A DNA stretch of 6,678 nucleotides from JBLHKE01 sp047619485 (GCA_047619485.1 JBLHKE010000439.1:1-6678); one strand, 5' to 3'. Shown: positions 1-5,244, counted from the stretch's first letter. Program-made: numbers and translations. Notes: generated by a model from the letters alone, not told the origin.

Positions 1-688
1 GGCCAGTCGAAAATTCGCAGTAGCGCACGGCCCCAACACCTTTGCCTTCGATGCGTGCCCTGATCGGGTAGGCGATACCGAGACGGAAGATACCTTCGGG
101 CGGTGCGTCGATATCAGTGAACGTCACAACATGGCGCCATACCTCTTCGATCGGCGCGTCGATCTCGATTGTCGTCGTCACTTCGCGCTGCGGCGGAAAC
201 TCCGACTCGACCGAGCGCTCGAAACTGACGAGCATGGGAAACAGTGCGACCAGGAAAACTGAGAGGCCAGAGCCTTTCCCTCGGCCGAGTCTTAATGCGG
301 CCCAGAACCCCAAGAGGGTGCCAAAGGTTGCAAGCACCATGGCGAGAGGCAGGGCCATCAGGAGGCAAATCAACCCGTCCAAAGCAATAAGTACAATCAT
401 CACACCGAGCGCGAGTAGGCTGAGCACCGAAACCCAGTAGCATTTGCCGTAGCTCACCGGCTGGCCGAGTTTCCACATAAAGGCCGATAGGAAACTCACG
501 ATCACCGGCAACATCAAAAACAAGGTCAATCCATAGATCTCAGCAACTCGGATGGCGAAGACTCCGAGCCCAAGACCCACAAGGGCTGGAAGAAGAACTG
601 CTGCCAATAGGCGGAACTGATTGCCGGATGTCACCTCGACTCTATTGAGTTCGCTGTCTTCCGAGGGTTCATCACTGCTGTTTTTCAC
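1..688 (-). CDS. Multi-pass membrane protein with C-terminal SRPBCC (START/polyketide-cyclase-like) domain, 3' end outside window
   Basis: I translated this frame by hand; it stays open for 229 codons from a GTG at 688-686 to the window edge, so the protein's C-terminus is missing. Residues 1-24 are hydrophilic and acidic. About five hydrophobic segments follow (roughly 25-48, 53-74, 85-103, 106-133, 142-156). From about residue 168 the sequence becomes soluble and reads TTTIEIDAPIEEVWRHVV, which fits the first strand and helix of SRPBCC ligand-binding folds (I-x-A-P-x-x-x-V-W). It continues to a RYCEFSTG stretch that in such proteins precedes the hydrophobic cavity. The helices would anchor the domain in the cytoplasmic membrane; the ligand is unknown. 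GTG is chosen because an in-frame TAA lies four codons upstream of it and no in-frame ATG lies nearby. No Shine-Dalgarno sequence is visible, and an inverted repeat abuts the start. The membrane-plus-SRPBCC reading is fairly secure; the function is not known. Confidence 0.8.
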   Translation of the reverse strand, partial: MKNSSDEPSEDSELNRVEVTSGNQFRLLAAVLLPALVGLGLGVFAIRVAEIYGLTLFLMLPVIVSFLSAFMWKLGQPVSYGKCYWVSVLSLLALGVMIVLIALDGLICLLMALPLAMVLATFGTLLGFWAALRLGRGKGSGLSVFLVALFPMLVSFERSVESEFPPQREVTTTIEIDAPIEEVWRHVVTFTDIDAPPEGIFRLGIAYPIRARIEGKGVGAVRYCEFSTG

Positions 689-712
689 TATTTTCAGTAT
701 TTACTGAAAATA
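689..712. promoter_or_regulatory. Perfect 11-bp inverted repeat at the start of the SRPBCC gene
   Basis: The arms TATTTTCAGTA (689-699) and TACTGAAAATA (702-712) are exact reverse complements around a 2-bp centre. The dyad ends one base upstream of the GTG start of the minus-strand membrane/SRPBCC gene. That is where a dimeric repressor would block initiation. It is AT-rich with no T-run suited to a terminator for either strand, and the 2-nt loop is too short for a good RNA hairpin. An operator is therefore the better reading, but no regulator gene is visible in the window to pair with it. Confidence 0.5.
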
Positions 713-733
713 ATGAATTGCAAGTAGAAGAAT

Positions 734-1114
734 CTAATTTCTCGTCAGGTTTGGATGGAGAAGTTGGGACAACAGTGAAAATAATGTTGGGGCGCCCTCG
801 ATTCGAGCGGCGGCGGGTGGCGTGAGATTCGGTTCTTGAAATCGGATAGCGTCACCCAAGGCGATCGTTTCGGCGGGGCAAACCATCCCTCCACCGCGCA
901 TAAGGAGGTGATCGAAAGCGGCGTCTGGGTACGTGCCGTCCGATAGCCAGCTTACCAGATTGGCGCGATCGTCGCCGACACCCGTCCATGCAAAACCCTC
1001 AACCTGATGGATCCCCAAGCGCTTTCCCTGCGATTCGCTAGGCATTGCGGCAATCCTATCGGCGCATCCCTCACGAAACTCGCACCGCCATCGCACTTTT
1101 CCCGCCGCTGGCAA
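734..1114 (-). CDS. Possible hypothetical protein or gene remnant, unrecognised
   Basis: This is an open frame of 126 codons from a TTG. It is actually open back to a TGA at 1172-1174, giving about 145 codons with no ATG until residue 24. The codons favour G or C in third position, as in the neighbouring real genes, and the text has natural-looking stretches (QVEGFAWTGVGDDRANLV). However, there is no convincing start, no ribosome site and no family I recognise. It lies upstream of the SRPBCC gene on the same strand, with a 45-bp gap holding the inverted repeat. It may be the tail of a gene whose 5' part was lost when the upstream plus-strand gene came to lie beside it, or chance. The 952-1164 reading in another frame over the same bases is less plausible. 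Confidence 0.3.
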   Translation of the reverse strand: MPAAGKVRWRCEFREGCADRIAAMPSESQGKRLGIHQVEGFAWTGVGDDRANLVSWLSDGTYPDAAFDHLLMRGGGMVCPAETIALGDAIRFQEPNLTPPAAARIEGAPTLFSLLSQLLHPNLTRN

Positions 1115-1178
1115 GAATACCTCGACAGTTGATATGAAAAATATAGCATATTCGTGAAATTCAATTATTCCTCAATAG

Positions 1179-2747
1179 ATGAAACGAATCACCAGCCCTA
1201 GGCTTCTCTTCGCGCGCGCCATTGTGACGCGGCTAGTTGTTCTTGTAACGTTCGCTGCGATAGCAACCGCAACCCCGGCGGCGGTTGCAGGATCCGATGC
1301 AATCAACCGTGCCGCCCTTATCCTGGCGGGAATCGCTCCAAGCGGTCGGGAGAAAGTCACGACGACGCAAGCGTGGAAAACGCATGCTAGCGCGATGCAA
1401 GAAGAATGGTCGAGTTACGAGGCATCGATGCTCCGGCCGATGGCACACTGGGCGACGACCGAGATCGCGCCCCGTTGCAAGGGGCAGCAGGTAGTGCGCT
1501 ACTTATTCAGCGGCCCTGATGTGTTGCACGTGCTGCGCATGTTTCCTGATGCGGATACTTACATTCTTGGCGGGCTCGAACCGATCGGTGTGGCGCCCGA
1601 CCTCGACCGTCTCGACGGGCGCTCGGCCTCGTGGGCATTTGCCGAGGTGCGCAAATCGCTCGAGGAGATCATCCGCTTCGGCTTCTTCAAGACCAAAGAC
1701 ATGAAGGTCGATTTGAACCATGCGACGTTCCCTGGAACGCTGCCGATCATGTGTTTATTCCTCGCCCATTCGGGTCACACTATCACCGGCATCGAGTTCC
1801 TAAAGCTCAACAAGGATGGCACGCTGCAGAGCCTAGGCGACAAACCTGCGGGTGCCGATGCCGTGAAGATTGCCACCAAACCAAAATCTGGCAGGACCAA
1901 GACGATCCTCTATTTCCGAACCAATGTCGCGGACGGATATATCGAGAAGAGCGGATTCCTAACATTCCTCCAGTCGCAGCCAAGAGGGGGCGCCTACCTC
2001 AAGGCCGCTTCTTACTTACTCCACAACTCGTACTTTTCGAAGGTGCGGAGCCACCTGCTCGACTCTAGCCAGGTGATCGTTCAGGACGACTCCGGGATCC
2101 CGCTGAAATTCTTTGATCGTCTTCAGTGGACGGTCGGGCTCTACGGCCGCTACACACGCCCGATTGATCTGTTTAAGGATGACTACCAAGGCGACCTGCA
2201 TCGGGCATTTAAAGGAAAGGCGGTGAAGCCGTTGCCATTCGGAACTGGCTACCGCTGGAGGAAGAACGATTCCAACCTGATCGTCGCGGAGCGTGGTGGG
2301 GAGGGCGCGAGGGCTCTGGCTGGCGCCGCTCCGCGGGCGATCCCGGTCAGAGTGCCCTCCGAGCGGCCGAAACCGATCGAACGCACCGTCGCAGCTGTGG
2401 CTGGCCAGGCTGCGGCGGCGGGCGGTGCGGTTGTCCTGAGCCTCGAACTCCTGAAACCCTCGACCCTCGAGAGCCCCCAAGCTACCCCCGGCGGAAAAGC
2501 ACTTGGGCTATTCGAATACAGAGTGCTCGCGGTCGAGAGCGGCAGCTACCCCAACGAAAAGATTCGTATTGCGCACGGCATCGTATGGGATGGGCGCTTC
2601 ACGGGCATCGCCAGAAAGGAGGCTGGCTGGAGCACATCAATCGAACTCGTCCCGATCGCGACCTACCCAACGTTAATGAATCTGCCGCTCGAAAATGATC
2701 TCTCAGCGGACTCTGATATCCCGATCTATGTTCCGAAATTGGATTAA
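1179..2747 (+). CDS. Exported two-part protein of unknown function (522 aa)
   Basis: The N-terminus is a classic Sec signal: basic residues, a hydrophobic stretch (about 16-36), then AVA at 35-37, with likely cleavage after residue 37. The mature protein should be periplasmic or outside the cell. A first block (about 60-370) carries recognisable-looking conserved patches: YLFSGPD (108-114), GLEPIG (132-137), QDDSGIPL (302-309), YGRYTRPIDLF (322-332) and PLPFGTGYRW (351-360). I recall similar patches in uncharacterised secreted proteins, but know no assigned activity. A low-complexity Ala/Pro-rich linker spans about 375-430. A second, beta-rich block (441-522) contains ALGLFEYRVL and KIRIAHGIVWDGR. 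It reminds me of small domains encoded near alginate-type O-acetylation genes; that link is a weak inference. The ATG at 1179 gives the signal peptide its proper N-terminus. No Shine-Dalgarno sequence precedes it, but the 45 bp upstream are AT-rich, as expected of a promoter. Nothing in the window looks co-transcribed with it. Confidence 0.9.
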   Translation: MKRITSPRLLFARAIVTRLVVLVTFAAIATATPAAVAGSDAINRAALILAGIAPSGREKVTTTQAWKTHASAMQEEWSSYEASMLRPMAHWATTEIAPRCKGQQVVRYLFSGPDVLHVLRMFPDADTYILGGLEPIGVAPDLDRLDGRSASWAFAEVRKSLEEIIRFGFFKTKDMKVDLNHATFPGTLPIMCLFLAHSGHTITGIEFLKLNKDGTLQSLGDKPAGADAVKIATKPKSGRTKTILYFRTNVADGYIEKSGFLTFLQSQPRGGAYLKAASYLLHNSYFSKVRSHLLDSSQVIVQDDSGIPLKFFDRLQWTVGLYGRYTRPIDLFKDDYQGDLHRAFKGKAVKPLPFGTGYRWRKNDSNLIVAERGGEGARALAGAAPRAIPVRVPSERPKPIERTVAAVAGQAAAAGGAVVLSLELLKPSTLESPQATPGGKALGLFEYRVLAVESGSYPNEKIRIAHGIVWDGRFTGIARKEAGWSTSIELVPIATYPTLMNLPLENDLSADSDIPIYVPKLD

Positions 2748-2819
2748 GCGAACCCCTTCGTGAGACCAAAACTCGGACGACGTTCAGGCAGCCCTCCTGT
2801 AATGGATTTAGAGGACTTC

Positions 2820-3251
2820 CGAACCTCGATCCTCGGGCGATCGCTGTGCCATCGACGGTTCGGTAGTCGACAGTAATCGGTTGAGTGTGCTTGAGAGTCG
2901 ATCCGACGGGCGCGTGATGGGTGATGCCCTCGTTCCAATACCCCGCGGAGACGGTTAGTATCGGGATGTCGTCGTTGATGATTGTCCCTTGTGCGAACCA
3001 ATCGACGGGTGCCCAAGACGCCGCGATCGACGCGTTAGTCGGATCCTCCAGAACGATGCCGAAGCGTTCGTCGCCCTCCGAATCGACATCGCCCGATACC
3101 TGCACGGGGATGTTCTTGCTGGTCTCACCTGGGGCGATTACTAGCATGCCGGACACCGCCTCGAAATCTTGTCCAGCGATGGCCTCAATCCCGAAACTGC
3201 GGTAGGCAGCGGTGACCATCTCGGCAGCGGGTGGGAGGAAGGGGAAGTCTC
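2820..3251 (-). pseudogene. Calx-beta domain protein fragment, truncated at both ends
   Basis: The frame reads straight through one nearly complete Calx-beta repeat. It starts inside the domain (LPPAAEMVTAAYRSFGI), continues AIAGQDFEAVSG, APGETSKNIPVQV, then EGDERFGIVLEDPTNASI, and closes with GTIINDD. These are the family's signature positions, including the acidic residues that in Calx-beta domains bind calcium. A second repeat follows (PILTVSAGYWNEGIT...PITVDYRTVDGTAIA) and stops matching at about 2830, just after GTAIA where a G-x-D-Y/F motif should follow. Upstream, a TGA at about 3252-3254 closes the frame within the first repeat. Such domains normally occur in tandem in very large secreted or surface proteins, so this is probably an internal piece of a lost giant adhesin-like gene. 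The open frame formally continues to 2599 across the end of the neighbouring plus-strand gene, but that part is not domain-like. I see no plausible promoter or signal peptide. Confidence 0.75.
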
Positions 3252-3346
3252 ACGATCTTACGATAAGAATGCGGATCGGCGCTGTCAACGCTGGAGCCCC
3301 TACGGCCCTATGACAGCTTTCGTTATCCAGTGGATATACGGGCAGC

Positions 3347-3412
3347 ATGACGATCGAGAAGAAACTCATCGGGGAAGGGGCGCTGCGCTACTACTACCGG
3401 GATGCTTCATAA
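3347..3412 (+). pseudogene. Possible 5' fragment of an unknown gene
   Basis: An ATG opens 21 codons (MTIEKKLIGEGALRYYYRD, then AS and TAA). The composition looks like the start of a real soluble protein. If the frame slips by one base near 3400, reading continues GMLHKTWRIRVSGHDTVK to a TAA at 3474-3476. That TAA is created by the TA and first base of the miniature element. This fits a small gene first frameshifted and then cut by the element, but it could be chance. No Shine-Dalgarno sequence is seen and I recognise no family. Confidence 0.2.
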
Positions 3413-3475
3413 AACGTGGCGGATTCGAGTTTCCGGACACGACACCGTGAAATGTTTGTTCGAGGGTCGTGACTA

Positions 3476-3503
3476 AGGGCTTGTCAGTAAATAACTCCTA
3501 CAA
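3476..3503 (+). repeat. Left terminal inverted repeat of the miniature element
   Basis: These 28 bases pair with 3607-3634 on the other strand with four mismatches (positions 5, 13, 20 and 23 of the repeat). The core TTGTCAG is exact on both sides. Confidence 0.75.
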
Positions 3504-3606
3504 TCTGCTGGTTATTTTGGCCATCACCCGCGTTCGCTTCCAACTCAAATAGCCCGCTATCATCGCTGAAATCTGCCTTGGTGCTGGCTAAAATTCCTGC
3601 GCATCT

Positions 3607-3634
3607 TTGTATGACTTATTTCCTGACAACCCCT
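3607..3634 (-). repeat. Right terminal inverted repeat of the miniature element
   Basis: This is the reverse complement partner of 3476-3503. It is followed by TA and then by sequence that belongs to the kptA remnant. Confidence 0.75.
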
Positions 3635-3793
3635 TAGCTTCCAGCAGATGGTCGTAGATTTGCTTAGAGTCCACATCGAAGCAGCAGAAGGAGTCCAACC
3701 TTTTGCATCAAGGGCGATGCCGAGCGCCGATGGATCATGCCTCAAGGCTAGGCTGAGTAACTTACTGCGTTGTTTGGCTTCTTTTTCCGTCAT
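3635..3793 (-). pseudogene. kptA: RNA 2'-phosphotransferase (Tpt1/KptA) remnant, 5' end only
   Basis: The first 35 codons match the family's N-terminus closely: MTEKEAKQRS, then KLLSLALRHDPSALGIALDA and KGW. This includes the invariant Arg-His pair (R18, H19) used in NAD-dependent transfer of a 2'-phosphate from RNA to form ADP-ribose 1'',2''-cyclic phosphate. After GWTP the frame no longer fits. In the reading frame two bases on, FDVDS and then DHLLEAKG resemble the next KptA helix, so one frameshift near 3690 is likely. The sequence then runs into the TA and right end of the miniature element. Full-length members have about 180 residues; the C-terminal catalytic arginines and the QGHS motif are absent, and nothing beyond the element restores them. 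A GGAAG eight bases before the ATG could serve as ribosome site. The gene lies downstream of pncA on the same strand, among NAD-related genes. It is certainly non-functional as it stands. Confidence 0.85.
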
Positions 3794-3905
3794 GGTCTTT
3801 GCTTCCTAATATCGCGTCGTGGAGGTGGATCGGCGACTTGATAGCGGCGTCCTGCTCTAGGCGGATGAGTTTGTCTGGGTTGTGTTCGTGTTGGGGCGTT
3901 TTCAT
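3762..3905 (-). CDS. Small ORF between pncA and the kptA remnant, unrecognised (47 aa)
   Basis: An ATG 18 bp after the pncA stop opens 47 codons. The first 32 (MKTPQHEHNPDKLIRLEQ... then SPIHLHDAI) look like natural protein rather than random translation: charged, with His/Asp-rich HLHD. The last 11 or so codons overlap the start of kptA in another frame and look like run-on. It may therefore be the beginning of a gene whose remainder was lost, or a small genuine protein. No family is recognised. The close spacing would allow transcription together with pncA. No Shine-Dalgarno sequence is clear (TAGAAA sits just before the ATG). Confidence 0.3.
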   Translation of the reverse strand: MKTPQHEHNPDKLIRLEQDAAIKSPIHLHDAILGSKDHDGKRSQTTQ

Positions 3906-3923
3906 TTTCTAACGTTGAGATTG

Positions 3924-4571
3924 CTAATACCCTGATAGTCGCTTGGTGACGGTTTCACTCAGAACCTGATCCGACGTGACAGGTCGAGCCCCCTCAGCTT
4001 CCATCTCTACAATCGCGCGATCGATGTCCCCAGGGGAGATATCGATACCGCGGGCAGCATCGGAGATCAGCGTGGTCTCGAAACCTTCTGCGACCGCGTC
4101 GAGAACCGTGAGTTTGACGCAATATTCCGTAGCGAGTCCGACCACATGGACAGCGGTCACAGACTTGGAGCGGAGGTAGTCCGCGAGGCCGGTTGCTTTG
4201 TGCCTGCCGTTGTCATAGAACCCGCTGTAGCTGTCCACGGTTGGATCGCAGCCTTTTCTGATGATGTGGTCGAAGTGGTGAGTCTCGAGGGAGTTTGGGA
4301 ATTCTGCCCCTCGGCTCGCCTCCACACAGTGAACGGGCCAAAGAACCGGTTGGATTCCAGCGATGTCGATCACCTCGTCGGGCCTGCTTCCAGAATGGTT
4401 GGTTGCGAAGCTGCAGTGATCCTCCGGGTGCCAATCCTGGGTGGCAACTACGACATCGTATTCGGGCATCAGCTCGTTCACGATGGGGATGATCTCGTCT
4501 CCGCACGGGACGGCAAGGCTGCCGCCCGGGAGGAAATCGTTTTGGATATCGACGATGACTAGGGCTCTCAT
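3924..4571 (-). CDS. pncA: Nicotinamidase (pyrazinamidase), isochorismatase superfamily, 215 aa
   Basis: It hydrolyses nicotinamide to nicotinate and ammonia in the cytoplasm, feeding the PncB step encoded just upstream. The N-terminus MRALVIVDIQNDFLPGGSLA carries the catalytic Asp (D8). ATQDWHPEDH supplies metal ligands D46 and H48 with H52 nearby. LWPVHCV gives H81; the usual residue after WP is Asp, here Val. K106 in IIRKG is the catalytic Lys. GLATEYCVKLT holds the nucleophile C151 next to the expected cis-peptide. The triad and metal site are therefore complete, and the length is normal. The start ATG overlaps the TGA of the run-on frame of the broken regulator, and lies 12 bp after the TAA that ended the intact regulator gene. 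The two thus formed an operon, and pncA is probably still transcribed from the promoter in front of the remnant. There is no visible Shine-Dalgarno sequence. Identity is secure. Confidence 0.96.
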   Translation of the reverse strand: MRALVIVDIQNDFLPGGSLAVPCGDEIIPIVNELMPEYDVVVATQDWHPEDHCSFATNHSGSRPDEVIDIAGIQPVLWPVHCVEASRGAEFPNSLETHHFDHIIRKGCDPTVDSYSGFYDNGRHKATGLADYLRSKSVTAVHVVGLATEYCVKLTVLDAVAEGFETTLISDAARGIDISPGDIDRAIVEMEAEGARPVTSDQVLSETVTKRLSGY

Positions 4572-4583
4572 ATGATAGCTTTG

Positions 4584-4765
4584 TTAGAGTTCGAAATTGA
4601 TCTATTCTTCGACGAGGGTGTCATAGCGTTTTTTATCGAGGTGGTGCAGCTGTGCTGCGCGGCGTAGGATTGGATCAAGGGGACTTTGAGGTCTTTGTCA
4701 TCCAGACCAAACACAACGCAATCGGTGGTCAACGCGGCTCGGGGAAATTCTGAGATGTGATTCAT
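4584..4765 (-). pseudogene. NrtR/AraR-type Nudix transcriptional regulator, internal deletion plus nonsense
   Basis: The first ~33 codons (MNHISEFPRAALTTDCVVFG, then DKDLKVPLIQ) are a typical start of the N-terminal Nudix domain of these regulators. The codon after LKV is Pro where Leu is usual. At about 4665-4672 that match stops. In another frame it is followed by ILRRAAQLHHLDKKRYDTLV, EE, an amber codon (4602-4604), INFEL and TAA. That matches the family's C-terminal winged-helix end, normally of the pattern RAAxLYxFDKxxYxxLxxxGFNFEL. A full member has about 220-240 residues, so roughly 150 or more are missing, including the whole Nudix box and the DNA-recognition helix. It cannot work as a repressor. 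In this family NrtR senses ADP-ribose or NAD-related ligands and represses NAD genes. Assignment to NrtR rather than another branch rests on the pncA/pncB neighbours and the palindromes. The remnant still lies between promoter and pncA and forms its leader. Confidence 0.8.
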
Positions 4766-4775
4766 GGATAGATAT

Positions 4776-4796
4776 TTGGTGTTAAACTAACACTAA
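4776..4796. promoter_or_regulatory. NrtR-like operator palindrome before the regulator remnant and pncA
   Basis: The 21-bp dyad has arms TTGGTGTTA (4776-4784) and TAACACTAA (4788-4796) around AAC, with a single G/T mismatch between the arms. Three more bases pair on each side (4772-4774 with 4798-4800) after one mismatch. It ends 10 bp upstream of the remnant's ATG. The core GTGT-N7-ACAC is identical in sequence and spacing to that of the palindrome before pncB. A possible promoter overlaps it on the minus strand (TTAGTG at 4796-4791, TATCTA at 4774-4769, 16-bp spacer), as expected of a repressor site. Confidence 0.6.
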
Positions 4797-4812
4797 GTAT
4801 AGATAAATGTGT

Positions 4813-5244
4813 TTAAGAGAAACTAAGGGGGGCTGATCTCGCCGCCGCAGCGATTATCTCGGCGTGATCGAATGCGAGTCCGGGTAGCTCTGCCAGTGGA
4901 AACCAGGCTAAGTCAGCGGCATCATCGGCTGCTAAAGGATTGACGGTAATGCGATTAACATTGGCGCAGTAAGCTAGCGAGATCGTGTGCCCGCGAGGAT
5001 CGCGATCGGGTTTTCCCCAGAACCCGAGAGGCTGAAGTTGGACTCCGGTGAGCGAGGTTTCTTCAGCAAGCTCACGCGCGACAGCGTCATCGGGGCTTTC
5101 GTTTTCGTCGAGGAAGCCGCCGGGGAGCGCCCAGAGGTTTTGGAAGGGCGAGTTCTTTCGCTTGATCAGAAGAACGTGATCGTCGGAGAGGAGGGCGGCG
5201 TCAACGGTGACCGAGGGGCGTGGGTAATCGTAGGTGTAGCTCAT
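4813..5244 (-). CDS. Nudix hydrolase, probable ADP-ribose pyrophosphatase type (143 aa)
   Basis: A single-domain Nudix enzyme. It opens MSYTYDYPRPSVTVDAALL, typical of the ADP-ribose pyrophosphatase-like group. LWALPGG precedes the Nudix box at residues 43-65 (G-FLDEN-E, seven residues, then RELAEETSL). The metal-binding acids E58, E61 and E62 are present. The family's glycine near the end of the box is Ser (S64), a mild departure. Likely reaction: hydrolysis of ADP-ribose to AMP and ribose 5-phosphate, recycling a product of NAD breakdown. Other nucleoside diphosphate substrates cannot be excluded. I chose the ATG at 5244 because it overlaps the pncB stop by ATGA and gives the family's normal N-terminus. 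The longer frame from 5346 only adds 34 residues lying inside pncB. There is no Shine-Dalgarno sequence, so translation is probably coupled to pncB. It shares the YPRxxxTxD opening with the broken regulator downstream, but is an enzyme, lacking any winged-helix part. Confidence 0.9.
   Translation of the reverse strand: MSYTYDYPRPSVTVDAALLSDDHVLLIKRKNSPFQNLWALPGGFLDENESPDDAVARELAEETSLTGVQLQPLGFWGKPDRDPRGHTISLAYCANVNRITVNPLAADDAADLAWFPLAELPGLAFDHAEIIAAAARSAPLSFS

Larger units (their letters stand above)
2748..3473. other. Region without an intact gene: fragments only
   Basis: Between the 522-aa protein gene and the miniature element there is no reading frame that looks complete. The minus strand holds a Calx-beta remnant (about 2820-3251). 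The plus strand holds a 21-codon ORF start (3347-3412). The rest (2748-2820 and about 3252-3346) shows no recognisable coding or RNA signal. Both edges of the Calx-beta similarity fall abruptly, as expected of deletion or rearrangement endpoints. Confidence 0.6.
3476..3634. mobile_element. Miniature inverted-repeat element (MITE-like), 159 bp, flanked by TA
   Basis: The left end (AGGGCTTGTCAGTAAATAAC from 3476) and the reverse complement of the right end (AGGGGTTGTCAGGAAATAAG from 3634) match at 24 of the first 28 bases. Looser similarity extends to about 50 bp, both sides reaching a GGCCA/AGCCA. Directly outside both ends lies TA (3474-3475 and 3635-3636), consistent with a TA target duplication as made by IS630/Tc1-like and some IS5-group transposases. 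The element is far too short to encode a transposase, so it would have been moved by one elsewhere in the genome. Its core, read on the minus strand, has a short open stretch ending in a TGA inside the left repeat. This could be the tail of the parent transposase gene. It sits directly after the surviving part of kptA. Confidence 0.75.

Noticed and set aside
114..476. 120-codon minus-strand and 107-codon plus-strand frames at the left end
   Set aside because: Both overlap the much longer membrane/SRPBCC frame (1-688), which has clear helices and a domain motif. The Arg-rich, Cys-rich text of these frames is typical of out-of-frame reading.
2016..2480. 154-codon minus-strand frame inside the 522-aa protein gene
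   Set aside because: It is a shadow of the plus-strand gene, with no motif and an Arg/Pro-rich composition.
3324..3336. Small palindrome TATCCA-G-TGGATA
   Set aside because: It is only 13 bp, not next to a convincing start or gene end, and such repeats are expected by chance at this length.
3474..3640. Integron cassette recombination site (attC)
   Set aside because: The inverted repeats lack the paired RYYYAAC/GTTRRRY core boxes at suitable spacing, and the TA flanks fit transposition better.
4146..4562. 138-codon plus-strand frame opposite pncA
   Set aside because: It is antisense to a gene with all catalytic residues in place; chance frame.
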